A stretch of 64,000 nucleotides of DNA from Paralithodes platypus (GCA_032716605.1 CM064519.1:21254348-21318347); one strand, 5' to 3'. Positions 51,121 through 62,035 are shown, numbered from the stretch's first letter. Translations and numbers: made by a program. Notes: generated by a model not told the origin, from the letters alone.

Positions 51121-51967
51121 AACAGAACAGACTGTGCCATCGGTAGCTTTAGTTTTCAATTATTTAAATTATCTGTTTGAGCAGAAACGTTTATCTGTGG
51201 TAACGTTCAAAAATCACTTAACTGCGATTAGAGTGCCCTTTTTAGACCTTACAGGTCTCTCCATACCGGTAGCGGAGGAAACAGGTTTTATGAGGGCATG
51301 TTTTAAACTCCGCCCACCTCCCCGTCAGCTCATGCCTACTTGGTCTCTGGACAAGGCATTGTCTTTACTTCACTCTCGTCTGTACCAAAATACTGCAGAT
51401 TTTGCATTACTCTTAAAAAAGGCTGTATTCCTTTTGGCTTTGGCCACCGGGAACAGAGTGTCTGAGCTGGCGGCGATGAGCAACACACCTAATTGCCTTA
51501 GGTTTGGTAGACTTAATGAATGTATTCACATTGCACCTTCCCCGGGATTTGTAGCCAAGAATGAGCACAGTGCACACGTGTTTTCTGAGTTCACGGTGCC
51601 GGCGTTAAAAAGGGGAAAGGTGCACCATAATCTATGTCCAGTGCAGGCTCTAACCAAATATTTGAGAGTGGCTCCTCTCAACCCCCAAGGTGCTTTATGG
51701 GTAGCGAGTACGGGTAAACGCTTACTGAAACAGAGATTAGCTTCTCTTCTGGTCGAAGTCATTAAAGAGAGTAATCCCGGCGTTGTGGGTAGGGCCCACG
51801 ATTTACGCAAATGGGCGGCCTCTTTACGTTTCCTGAAGAATTTTTCAGTAGAAGATATTGCGTCCACACAGTTGTGGGCGTCTAATCATACGTTTTTGAC
51901 TAGATACTTGTCAGTTGCTCTGGACAAACCTTCCTTACCATGTATAGCTTTAAGGCAGAGGGTCTAG
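51044..51967 (+). CDS. DIRS tyrosine recombinase
   Basis: The open frame begins after a TGA at 51041-51043 without an ATG (PINQYTQSTKRQYQSHWQTF). That start already contains the core-binding helix typical of YR N-termini, so the coding region begins upstream of the first GTG/ATG. Catalytic residues: R in LATGNRVSELAAM, H and R in RAHDLRKWAAS, Y in SNHTFLTRYLSVAL. It is in the same frame as RT/RNase H but separated by TAG and TGA, so expression needs readthrough, frameshift or repair of mutations. It would integrate the circular DNA copy without a target duplication. Confidence 0.88.
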   Translation, partial: PINQYTQSTKRQYQSHWQTFPSWIIRTEQTVPSVALVFNYLNYLFEQKRLSVVTFKNHLTAIRVPFLDLTGLSIPVAEETGFMRACFKLRPPPRQLMPTWSLDKALSLLHSRLYQNTADFALLLKKAVFLLALATGNRVSELAAMSNTPNCLRFGRLNECIHIAPSPGFVAKNEHSAHVFSEFTVPALKRGKVHHNLCPVQALTKYLRVAPLNPQGALWVASTGKRLLKQRLASLLVEVIKESNPGVVGRAHDLRKWAASLRFLKNFSVEDIASTQLWASNHTFLTRYLSVALDKPSLPCIALRQRV

Positions 51968-52529
51968 GTGGCCCTACTGTCACTTTTGTTTACTTTCAAG
52001 GAAAGGGGGGAGGGGGGGGGGCAGTCAGTGTAACATAGGACACCCTAGACCCCGCCAGAGTATAAGAGCTGTGATACAATTTAGGGTTAATGTGATATGA
52101 AAATTTCTCTGCGAGAAATTGTGCTAGTACAATGTTAGTACAAAACAATGGAGTTGTTATAGTAGTTATATTGTGAAAGCAATTTAGTATTAAACAGTGG
52201 AGATTTTTTGCAAATTATTTTTCACGAATATTATGGGGTTTATTATGTGCACATGTAAACTTATAACTTGTTATTTTTTGTCACCATTCGTTGAGTGGGG
52301 TGCCTTGGTAACTACAGATCTGTTCACAGAATCTCCAGAGTTACACCCTTTTTTGTCGAGCAGGCTTCTTTGAAGCACGCACCTGCTTGAACCCCCTTTT
52401 TTGTATTTATATGGTCTGCGCCGTAATTAAATATATTTTTCAAAGTAAGAATACTATGTGGTTGTTTGATTATCTGCTTTGCTAGAGTTATGATATGATT
52501 ACGAATGTCCCCCTCCAGTCTTAGAAATC
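51968..52529 (+). other. DIRS 3' non-coding region
   Basis: Between the recombinase stop and the internal complementary region. It has a G-rich run at about 52005-52020 and no ORF. Nothing else recognised. Confidence 0.6.
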
Positions 52530-52624
52530 AGGCATGTTCGTCAATGATGGAGGGGCCACTAATAAATTATAGGTTTGACTCCTGTAAGGAGATAAAGAAA
52601 ACCTAATATTTAGTAGTGGCCCCG
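52530..52624 (+). repeat. DIRS internal complementary region (ICR)
   Basis: 52530-52567 is the inverse of the left end of the element (38237-38278), and 52568-52624 is the inverse of the right end (about 53008-53060). The two meet at AATAAAT/TATAGG. This is the template by which DIRS elements are thought to complete their ends during circle formation. It gives both element limits to within a few bases. Confidence 0.93.
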
Positions 52625-52708
52625 TAATCATTGACGACTGGGGCCCTCCCGACCATCCCCTTCCCATTCGTTGATGTATTAAGGATTTTGGTTTACTTGA
52701 TATGTCAG

Positions 52709-53060
52709 TGAAGGAAGAATGACGCCTGAATCAGCGTCTGGTCAAAGATCCACACAAGTACATCCACGATATGATGGAAAGCTTATTGGATAGTTATTCT
52801 TATTTTCTTTTTGTTTTTATTTTTTACGAAGTTTTTTCGTAGTGAGAACCCAATTCATAATGACTGAAGCCATGAGTGAGGTCGCGTGCGCTCATGATGA
52901 AGGCTCCTCAGTTTTTAAACGCTCTGCGCGGTAGATTCAAACTACGGCGGATTAGTGTTTGAAGAGGATGCCTTATGTAATAGGCATGTTCGTCAATGAT
53001 GGAGGGGCCACTACTAAATATTAGGTTTTCTTTATCTCCTTACAGGAGTCAAACCTATAA
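52709..53060 (+). repeat. right inverted terminal repeat of DIRS with its unique extension
   Basis: 52709-53023 is the inverse of the left ITR. 53024-53060 (AAATATTAGGTTTTCTTTAT and onward to CCTATAA) is absent from the left ITR but complementary to the ICR. Confidence 0.92.
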
Positions 53061-53399
53061 TCTTTATCCAATTTGATAACACATACAGTATATCACACAA
53101 GACACTACAGTATTTTAAATTTTATGTACTATGCAGTAAATTATATAGTATAATTAATGTACAGTATCAAAATATATGGTATGAATTATGTGACCAATAT
53201 GCCATCCAGGCAGAAAATGGCTTACCCGTCATCTCTCCTACTATAGGGTCTCTGTTCCTGCACGACTGTTGACACTGTGTTCTTAAAGCATTATCTTGGA
53301 CGTTCACTCGGTCCATTCAAACAATAAATAATACATCTTGGAATTTTAATCATGGTATAGTAATAAATGATATGTTTGTTACAGAGTTTGCTTACTTAA
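53061..53399. other. no gene seen
   Basis: AT-rich sequence outside the DIRS element. CTACTATAGGGTCTCTG at about 53232 is another copy of the dispersed motif seen at 908 and 6768. Confidence 0.45.
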
Positions 53400-53783
53400 T
53401 TAAGGGGGGTCACCGGCTTTTTTTTTATCTTACTCTCCTTTTCTCTCTTTCCCTGGCTTGTATCCATTCGGCCCCATTCAGCCAACTGTTTCAAGACGTT
53501 TATCCCCATCCAGGTGTCGATTTCTTCCTGGTGAGCGATAGCGAGTCAGCATTGTATGGAGAAATCCGGCTTCGCCGGAGAAATTTTTCTATCGAAAAAT
53601 TTACACATTTAGCTTGCTGTTAAAACAAAAATATATATATGCTGGCTCGCTACCGCTCGCCAGGAAAATATTGACACCTGGATGGGGGTAAACGTCTTAA
53701 AACAGTAGGCTGAATGGGGCCGAATGGATACAAGACAAAGAGAGAAGGAGAGAAACAGAAAAAAGAGAGGTGGGCTCCCTTAA
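53400..53783. mobile_element. palindromic TTAA MITE, family P, copy 4
   Basis: TTAA at 53400-53403 and 53780-53783; left end GGGGGGTCACCGGC, right end GAGAGGTGGGCTCCC. Arms and the core TCCGGCTTCGCCGGA hairpin are as in copy 1. 384 bp with both termini intact. Confidence 0.85.
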
Positions 53784-53949
53784 TGCACAGAAGATACAGT
53801 GGTCCAAATGTCCCACTTCACTCTTCTTGTTATTTCCCAAAATTAATTCACATGATTATGTCTGCATGGGTTTTGAGAATACATCTAGTGGAGTACTGTA
53901 CTGTACTTGGTGTTGGTGAACTGTGACAGCTAAAGTAGAGGTATATTGG

Positions 53950-54363
53950 TTGAAAGGGGGATGGGCCGGTTTTCTGGACCACTTTCTCCCTCATGTTTAG
54001 CCCCATTAGTTTTCAGATGTTACGATGATTGCCCCATTAGTTAGTTGATTTTAAGACCTTTCGCCCCATTTCTTCATCAATATTTAGACCTTTCGTGCTA
54101 TTTAGGTGATTTTAAGACCTTTAGCCCCATTTCTTCGTCAATATTTAGACCTTTCGTGCTATTTAGGTGTCAATTTTTTCCCTGGCAAACGATAGTTAGC
54201 CTAATGTTGGAATGTACATTTTTCTACCGAAAAATGTACAAATTAATCTAGAAGGGGGATCTAATGGATGTTATTTTTAAATTTGGTGGAGGTCTAGGGA
54301 GGAAACTAGAAAAATAATGAATACATACAAAAATCAGCCAAAAAGTGAACCATCCCCCCTAAA
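53950..54363. mobile_element. diverged relative of MITE family P with internal tandem duplication
   Basis: Ends AAAGGGGGATGGGCC and AACCATCCCCCCTAAA are inverted. The interior keeps the family P core TAGGTGTCAATTTTTTCCCTGG and TTTTTCTACCGAAAAATGTAC. A unit of about 65 bp (TTTTAAGACCTTTxGCCCCAT and onward to GTGCTATTTAGGTG) is repeated twice at about 54042-54171. Confidence 0.65.
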
Positions 54364-54767
54364 GGTATTACAGTATTCCTCACTCTTATCCTGTCAACTT
54401 ATTAACCCCTTCACCACCATTACCTAATTTTCATCATGTTCTAGTTACCATTAGACAATTTTCTTTAGCTTATAATCTACTTGTACAACTCAAATGGGTA
54501 AATACGATCTCTATAAACCCTATAAGCACTTTTGATCCTGTTTTCTATACGTTTAGCATTGTATTATAAAGTAAAGTAGCTAACTTTGCCATTACTGTAC
54601 ATTATTTACATTTCTTGGCATTATGCTATTTTATTAAGGTACTGTATCAAAGATAATGCTGGTGGTGGTGGAAACAAATTTGTATAATATTTTTGTTAAT
54701 TTTTATTGATATTTTTTGGAAATTACGAGTTGAATAAATGCTAAATATGCAGTAAGGCGCAAGCAAT

Positions 54768-55256
54768 TTAACCCTTCCTACCCGGTCTGCCTTACCTAAT
54801 GACAGCTCGGCAGAAGGGCCGCTACCCGGCCGTCCTTACCTAAGACGGCAGCTTAATAGCCTAATTAAGCTTGGTCTGAACGCCGTGCGTACGACGTATG
54901 TCAACAAACCCAAGCGTTGCGTCACCGCACCTCCGAAAACAAGAAGGAGAAGACTCTTCAGTGTTATTGTTCTGACGTCAGACGAAATTAGTGTCTGAAA
55001 AGCCCCCATATTGGCAACATCTCTGCAATATTTGCTCCACTGAAATCATCATCACAACTGAACCAGTTGACTTACAGAGCTCTACTCAACGCCAAAATAC
55101 AGATTGAAAACCGCACTATGATTATAGATGAGTAGGAAAGTTCTAGCAGTGAAAATAAACATAAATACGGTAGCCTAGGCCTAGACATTTTTCAGCCATT
55201 TCGCCCGGGTACGGGCGACCGTCCTTAGGTAAGACTGGCCGGGTAGGAAGGGTTAA
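54768..55256. mobile_element. TTAA MITE, family Q, complete
   Basis: TTAA at 54768-54771 and 55253-55256; inverted ends CCCTTCCTACCCGG and CCGGGTAGGAAGGG; 489 bp. It shares interior blocks with 17056-17538. Additional internal copies of the end motif (GGCCGTCCTTACCTAAGACG, CGACCGTCCTTAGGTAAGAC) lie next to each terminus. Confidence 0.85.
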
Positions 55257-55707
55257 GTAATATATGCACTTCAAGTTATATGAAAAATATATTGATATAA
55301 TAACAGTTTGAGTGAGGAATGCTATTATGTTAAAATACAGTAGAGGTGTGTTGTTTGATGTAGCAAAACATTGTTGCACATATGAAGGTTTATTTGACAA
55401 GATTTTATTAAGTTAAGCGCTTTTAAAGATTTTCTTCTTGACATTTGGAGTGGCTATATAACAACGAATTAATTTTATTTAGGTAAGACTTGCAGAGACA
55501 ATTCGTGAACTCTCCTTTTTTATTGCTTTACTTAGAGAATATTACAGTACTTAAGGCATTCTTTTTTAAATGCTTGCTACATGTGACTTGGCTTAAAGTT
55601 AGAACATGTCTTTTATTGTCATTATCAAATACTGTGCACATAATTACAGTATACAGATATATATTTATTTCCTTCTTCATACAACAGCAATAACCCGCCA
55701 AGATGAG
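55257..55707. other. no gene seen
   Basis: AT-rich sequence with no supported ORF or repeat. Confidence 0.45.
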
Positions 55708-55835
55708 GTGGCTATACTCGGTTTCAGCGACTGAGAAAATAACGCCCCACCTATATTTTAATAATTTCAACTGATTGTCTTTTACGGTCGTGTTCAGTGG
55801 GCCGTAATTTTCTCCGAGTCGCTGACACCGCATAT
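55708..55835. repeat. inverted repeat, potential hairpin of about 125 bp
   Basis: CGGTTTCAGCGACTGAGAAA at about 55719 and the inverse, TTTTCTCCGAGTCGCTGACA, at about 55810 form arms of about 40 bp with some mismatches. The loop is about 50 bp and AT-rich. A small MITE or hairpin RNA precursor are both possible. Confidence 0.5.
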
Positions 55836-56411
55836 AGCTTGTTGTCTGTAATGTATGATGTCCACGTTGAATGTTACTGTAATATTGAAGTGATTGTGGT
55901 TGTGAATGTAGTCTGAACACAACCATATTGAGTGTAACACAGGACTTCAGTATACCAATACTCCAGTGTATCAAGTATGAAAAGTGTGATTTTTGTGGGT
56001 TGTGTTTAGAAAGTTTTTGATATTATTTTCATGAATTGCTACAAGAGTGCGTGCATTCAATATTATATCTGTATTACGGCTTAAAACGACATGTTCTAAG
56101 TTTCAATATTATATCCATATGTCATAATATATAAATGACACATTCTAACTTGACTATATTCATGCCTCGCTGGTAGATGAGTCCCACACTTGGTTAATCG
56201 GCTCTCTCTTCCTCTCCCTTGATTGCATGTAACTGTTGTAAAGGATAGTGTCTTGAACAATAACTTTTTTCTTAATATTTTTAGTTGTTTATTAACTTAT
56301 TGGTACAGTATATATATGTAATTTAACTGATAGTTAATGTATCATTATATTGATAGTGTTGATAGTTGAGTAAATGAATAAAAGTACAGTATTGTGATCA
56401 AAATATAGTGT
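55836..56411. other. no gene seen
   Basis: AT-rich sequence without supported features. Confidence 0.45.
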
Positions 56412-57316
56412 ACACCCAACCCTCTGCTATCGCGGGTAATTGGTGCCCTAGTTCTACCGCTATAGTGAGATTCGCCATAGCAGAACTGAAGCACTTATGG
56501 AAATAATTATTATTGGTGCAGAGGTCCATAATTTTGACCTATTTCTTGCTATTTTCACATTTTGTTTACCATATACTTATAAATACATATTATGAGGAGA
56601 TTACTTACCACACAAAATGTATTTGAAATCAGTCATACATAGCCTAGCCTAATTCATCGGCATAATTTCGCCGCTTTCGTCTGACACAGCGTCGGCGTCA
56701 GTAACCTAGACCGGCGTTTGCTCTCTGTCTGTTTTGATGGTGGGCATTTATTTCCTTTATCATTACCACCAGGCCCACTGTCCCTATCACTGAATGCATT
56801 TAAGGATAATACTTAAATACATATTATGAGGAGATTACTTACCACACATAATATATTTGAAATCAGTCATATATAGCCTAGCCTAAACTATCGGCATAAT
56901 TTCGGCGCTTTCATCTGACACGGCGTCGGCGTCAGTAACCTAGACCAGCGTATGCTCTCTATTTTGATGGCCCTGGGAATTTAATTCCTTCATCATTACC
57001 ACCAGACACACTATCCCTGTCACTGAATGCACCAAAAGCCATAATAAACGCTCAAGATAAGATGTTCGAGCAGAAAAAAGCTTGTAAATATTTCGTTTTC
57101 CAACACAATGGTTGCCAGCCTGTCCACCGATCACAGGCATTCACAGCCGCCGAAGTTCTGTGACGTCATCAGGCGCCATGTTTGAACATTCCCGTCGGTA
57201 CGGAGCCACGATAGCACCCTTTAGGGACGCGATAAGGAAATTTTAGGGTTTTTAAGGTAGCCGTGATAGCACATAAACGCTATAGCAAAACCTGTGATAG
57301 CAGAGGGTTGGGTGTT
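56412..57316. mobile_element. Tigger-like element with a 234 bp internal tandem duplication
   Basis: Ends ACACCCAACCCTCTGCTATC and GATAGCAGAGGGTTGGGTGT are inverted repeats next to TA. Inside, 56580-56813 and 56814-57044 are tandem copies (TAAATACATATTATGAGGAG ... ATCACTGAATGCA). No transposase ORF remains. 905 bp. Confidence 0.75.
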
Positions 57317-58432
57317 TATGCAAGAGAACCCACCCCCAACTTTTAGTTTACAGTATATCATGAGCCACACTGCTCATCAGCTACAGTTAAGTACTGTACG
57401 AGTGTACAGTCCAGGCATGAGAGAGAAGGGTGTGCATGTTCATTATCCAACAAGAGTGCAGGACTTATCCATAAGCTTTATCATAATGTATTATAAAGTA
57501 AAGAATGTCTATACCATTAATGAATGACCTGTACTAAAATACTACACAGTATACTGTATGGTACCAGTAACCATGGTTAAGAATATTGTATTATGTTGCG
57601 TTAAACTTCAGTACAATAACATTGCCAAGTTAAGTTCTTTAGGAATGTTGATGATTATTATTATTATTTATAAAAAAAATAATGCATAACAAGTCAAGAA
57701 AAAGGAGAGTTTACTGTTAGTGTAGTTTTGAGCATTTGAAAGGTTTGTTGAGGTGGTTGTTTTAATAGCTAACCTCTGACTAGCCTCGTGTGCCTCCACG
57801 CCAGATAAGTTCGGATGGAAAGATCAAGATCAGATACCTAACTTTACAGAAGGTAAAGGAACTGTGCATGATGCTCTGCTTGCCATCTCTGCTTCAGTTA
57901 CTGCTGCTGCTGTTGCTGCTGATGTCTGCTCTAGCTCTGCTCTGCTCTGCTCATATCTTCATCTGGCTCATGACAGATGTTATATTGTGCCACACTGTAT
58001 ACAAATATCTTATTTACTCTATTCATATTGTCTTATATTTAATAGATTTTACCAAGGGTTCTTAACCATTTAAATTTACCCCATAAATGGATCGATATAC
58101 CAGTACTCAAAAATGTATAGAAATTGAAAAGGCAGACGAATAAAGTTGAATTGGTATGTATTTATATTAAGAAATACTGTACACTATAAATAAATTAAAG
58201 TTAATTCAAAATTTTATTAGATAGTTCTAAAATTTGATTTAAGAATAGAAAAGATAGGTTTGCTAGTAATCCAGTATTATTGTAAGTTGCTTAAAGGTTA
58301 AGAACCAGTGATCAATATAATAGGTTGTTTGTAAAATATCATTAATGATATTGGTGTCTTGCTCTCAGATATGTATTGTATATTTTCTTTCTTGAATTGT
58401 ATGTGTTCTTGATGAAGGCTGTCTTTGAAGTA
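57317..58432. other. no confirmed gene
   Basis: AT-rich intron-like sequence. A 48 bp stretch, 57808-57855, between an AG and GTAAAG is open in all three phases needed for an exon but has no family match (see rejected). A CTGCTG-rich run lies at 57896-57930. Confidence 0.4.
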
Positions 58433-58734
58433 TTAAGGGGAGCTTTTTAGTTTGATCCGTAGACCTCCATCAAGCTTTAAAAAGTACTCCCAAAACCCCC
58501 CTTCGAGATAAATGTGTACATTTTTTGGTAGAACAATGTTTCGACCAAAGGCCGATTCCTCCTAAATTACAGGTTCGCTATGGCTCACCAGGAAAAAATT
58601 GACACCTAAATGGCACAAGTGTTTAAAATTGCCAAACTAATTGGGCGAACTTCTTAAAATCTCAAAACTAATGGCAATAAAGATGAGGGAGAAGGGGTCC
58701 AGAATATAATAATTAAGTGAAAATCTCCCCTTAA
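58433..58734. mobile_element. TTAA MITE related to family P
   Basis: TTAA at 58433-58436 and 58731-58734; inverted ends GGGGAGCTTTTTAG and TGAAAATCTCCCC. Interior CACCAGGAAAAAATTGACAC and TGTACATTTTTTGGTAGAA correspond to the family P core. 302 bp. Confidence 0.75.
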
Positions 58735-58881
58735 TGCTTACCAGTATACAAGCTAAATCATATAAGCCAGTTTGCTTGATGGTATGGCATGTGGGGTAAT
58801 GGCTACCTCACTCTTATCACACAACATATGGATTTTTTAAATGTCTTGATTGGTAAATACTGTATATGTATAATACAAGTA

Positions 58882-60033
58882 CAGTGGACCCTTGGGATTC
58901 GTTCATTTGGCATTTGCTATTTTATGATAAGCGGGTTTTTCAGCCTGAGTAATAGAAAAAGTTAAAAATGAAAGAAAATTAAAATTATTGGTAGTTATTA
59001 AGCCTCTCGCCTCTCCCGTCAGTTCCCACCAGACCATTTGCTTGTGTTGATCACTGCAATGAGTTTGTGCTCTATTTTCAATATTTGTTGTCATCGTGGC
59101 CAACAAACGCTAGTCTGATAAGCCTCTCGCCCTTGAATTTCTCTACAAGCAGCTGATAAAGACCTTTCACGGCACAAGCCTAAAGTAGGCTACACTTGTG
59201 TTCGTTCACAAACTAAATTGAAATTAGCGACTAGGCTAGGCCTAGCCTATAATTTATCAGCATTTGCAAAATCATTTGTGAAAACAGTTTATGACTTAAA
59301 TGTTTTACTGAAGAAAAATAGTTTCAAGTTATGATAGAGATCCAACATAGGCAAAGCACATGGCAAAACGAGGGTGAGGGCTAGTTGTATCCAGAGTGAG
59401 TTTAGGCATCCTCTACCCTACCTTAGCTATCTCTGTCTGTCTCTTTTACTGTCCTACTTTTCCTTCTAGGTGCTGGCGAGATCGCTCTATTGGGTGGCAC
59501 TACAAAGGGGGCTGCGGATGGTAGGGTCCTTGGCCCAGGGGTGCAAGCCCGTGGGCTGATGATCCCCTCTCCCGCTGCCCTCTCAGAGACAGATCTCATC
59601 ACTCCCTGGCTCCTTTGTGGGCCTGAGCATCTACCAGACTCGGGACTGATCGGTCAAACAGTTTAGGGAACTACAACAATAACAACAACAACAATGACGG
59701 CATCGTTCGTGATTAGGGGAATCTTATCGGTAGCATATTGTACAGAATCTTGGTGCTAGCAGTGTTGGTGACAATAATGTTCGTGACTGGTGGTGCTGGT
59801 GATGCAATGCCCCCCCCCCCCCAAAAAAAAAAAAAAAATCTACCAAGGGCTGGTTGAAGAATTTTAATGAAAGGTTTGCCCAGACTTGTGTCTGTGTGAC
59901 TGGCAAAAGTACTTCAACCGACCTTATCAGCAAGGGATCCACGGAAAATACTGTAATATCAAAATATTTGTGGATTATACAAATTTGGTGAGGTCCGTGC
60001 CCCCTAACCTTCACGAATTTCAAGGGGTTACTG
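58882..60033. mobile_element. Tigger/pogo-like element, 1.15 kb, non-autonomous
   Basis: Starts CAGTGGACCCTTGGGATTCG after TA (58880-58881) and ends CACGAATTTCAAGGGGTTACTG before TA (60034-60035). The inverted ends match at most of the first 20 positions. The interior has no transposase. A degenerate LINE-J fragment (59465-59693) and a C12A16 run at 59809-59838 lie inside. Confidence 0.65.
59465..59693 (+). mobile_element. degenerate LINE-J 3' fragment or LINE-J-mobilised SINE
   Basis: It ends GGGACTGATCGGTCAAACAG, TTTAGGGAACTACAACAATA and AAC repeats, matching the LINE-J end (GGACTCGGGGCTGTTCGGCC type, then AGGGAACAACAAC). The 5' part, GGCACTACAAAGGGGGCTGC and GGTGCAAGCCCGTGGGCTGA, is not recognised in other copies here, so a SINE with a LINE-J tail is an alternative. 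Confidence 0.5.
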
Positions 60034-60035
60034 TA

Positions 60036-60737
60036 TACATACACATTGCAGTTGACAATACCAGAAATCCATAACAAAAATCTAAAAAAATAGAGGAGCA
60101 TTTTATATATTTTATACAAATTTACTAACATCACAAAATTATACATAATTGTATTCTATGTGTATAATTTTCTTCTTCCAGATGTTATTGTTTTGTTTTA
60201 TTATATATATATACATGTATATAATACATTTTGTATAACATGCATGTTCAACTTTTAATATCATCTAATATCTGTACTGTACACTGTTCATTATAATACA
60301 TATCTGTCAAAGCTAGGAGATTTTCCTAGTTAATAACATTTAACAGGCTTGGAAGTAAATATTTAGTTACTAGAAAATATTGTCTTTTGGATAAGAATTA
60401 CTCTGTTAATTCACTAGTTTTCACTTTAAGTGAGTATGGGCAGTTACACTTTGAATTTATTACTATCTGCACTTTTTCATTGTGACTGTGGAAACTGTGT
60501 AGTAGCGTGGTTTGTTGTTATCTTTAGGACTTTATAGATTGCAGTGAAGCAGTCCAATAATGTCAAACCATAGGTCAGAATACATAAGCCAAGCAAATAT
60601 ATTCCCAAGCATTGATAACAAATAGAAATCCCTGCTAAGTAAAATGTTCTGTCGGTTTTAAAAGGGCATGGTATATCAAACCATTATATTAAGTGGTGAA
60701 GCACTCAGGACACTACTGTGAATGAAAAGAGAATAAA
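60036..60737. other. no gene seen
   Basis: Very AT-rich sequence with a short TA run at about 60202-60213. No supported features. Confidence 0.5.
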
Positions 60738-60739
60738 TA

Positions 60740-61803
60740 CAGTGGTCCCTCGCGTTTAGCGGATTTCAGCTTGGCGAAACACAGTATTGGCGATAGGTTG
60801 GATATGGTACCAAAATCCGAATTTGGCGCTTCAAATACACTTTTGGCGAGAATGCTGACGTCACGGAATGGCGTCGGCCCAGAATGCGCCGCCCGCAAGC
60901 TAGTCTCACCAGGCCTAACTCTAAATAATTCATGGTAAATAAAATCTGTTATCTATTATCTATTGTCTTTTCTATTGCTGTTAATGTTTCATATAGGCTA
61001 CAGTAGAGCGCCGTATTGAGAGTTACTCTTAGGCCGAGGCTAGGCTATAGATAGGCTTAGGCCTACTCACAAAACCCTAACTGAGCTGCTTGGATAGCGA
61101 GAATATCCCAGGTATATTTCATAAACGTATATTAACAGAGTAATCTTGACCAAACCGATTTGTGAACCTCATATCTCTTGTGTTTTGCTTTGTTTATTGT
61201 GCCGAACAGTCTGCGACACACAAACACACACGCGCGCATCAGCTGACTCAGGGGCCCAATCGATAAATATAATTAATCAAAGAAGTGACCACGGATCCAA
61301 AACCAATTTCATTATTTTGCTCAATCGAAAAGCAGTTGGTATAGAAAATTCTAGTCTTTACCATTCACAAGGTAAGAGTTATTTATGCCTCCTGATATAT
61401 ATCTAAGCTAGGTTAGACCATTTCTTGGTTTGGCTAGCTAGTGACTTAGCAACTTGTTGCTAAGGTTATGTGGTTATTCCTTATCAATAAGACTTATTCA
61501 CAAGATAACAATGAATTTTGCTGCCTGATATACATCTAACCTAGGTTAGGTCAATTCTTTGTGGAGATATATAGGCTAGGCCTATGTCTTCTAGCAAAAA
61601 CAGAGTAAGCAGACGGCGCCGAGTGTGTCGGTGGTCGACGATGCGCATGGCGGGCGGTTTGAAAAGGCCCAAAAGGGTGAACTCGGGCCTCGTCGAAGAC
61701 TAATGGATAATTTTCCCATTTAAAGTACTATTCGCGTTTGGCGAAATTCACTTTTGGCGATGGTTTGGCTAGACTAATGAATTCGCTAAATGAGAGGGAC
61801 CAC

Positions 61804-61805
<2 letters not shown>
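60740..61805. mobile_element. Tigger/pogo-like element, 1.07 kb, non-autonomous
   Basis: Ends CAGTGGTCCCTCGCGTTTAG and CTAAATGAGAGGGACCACTG are inverted repeats, flanked by TA at 60738-60739 and 61806-61807. A second inverted layer is visible just inside: CAGCTTGGCGAAACACAGTA and TTTGGCGAAATTCAC. CAGTGGTCCCTC is a very common Tigger-family terminus. No transposase ORF. Confidence 0.85.

Positions 61806-61807
<2 letters not shown>

Positions 61808-61839
<32 letters not shown>
61808..61839. repeat. (TA)n microsatellite
   Basis: About 15 TA units directly adjoining the right TA of the preceding Tigger element, mirroring the arrangement at 2350-2381. Confidence 0.95.
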
Positions 61840-61842
<3 letters not shown>

Positions 61843-62035
61843 TATATATACACAAATAGTTTTGACATTGTGTGGAAGTTATGAAGTCTACTTTTTTAAT
61901 ATACTGTACAGGTTTGTATCTGGCAATAGATGCTACAAACATTTGGTATCCCCTCAACTCTCCCGTTTCCTGGAATGGTCTTATATGCTGTTTCCCAACC
62001 AGTTTGCTTAGTTAAAGAATCTTGGCACCACTGAC

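Larger units (their letters stand above)
38237..53060 (+). mobile_element. DIRS-type tyrosine recombinase retrotransposon, structurally complete but interrupted
   Basis: Inverted terminal repeats (38237-38546 and 52709-53023), a unique right extension to 53060, and an internal complementary region (52530-52624) matching the inverse of both element ends. Coding order is Gag, RT/RNase H with a downstream DLFA...DW domain, then tyrosine recombinase. No LTR, integrase or target duplication, as expected for DIRS, which integrate as circles by recombination. Two minus-strand LINEs (40326-44600 and 44985-46705) account for about 6 kb. The first splits leader from Gag, the second splits Gag. A stop and compensating indels in Gag and in-frame stops before YR suggest it is no longer active. 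Confidence 0.92.

Noticed and set aside
57808..57855. 48 bp candidate micro-exon (ISSDGKIKIRYLTLQK)
   Set aside because: It has AG and GTAAAG borders and phase 0, but a weak pyrimidine tract and no similarity to the FCHo linker that I can recognise. Junction reads 36475/57808 would be needed.
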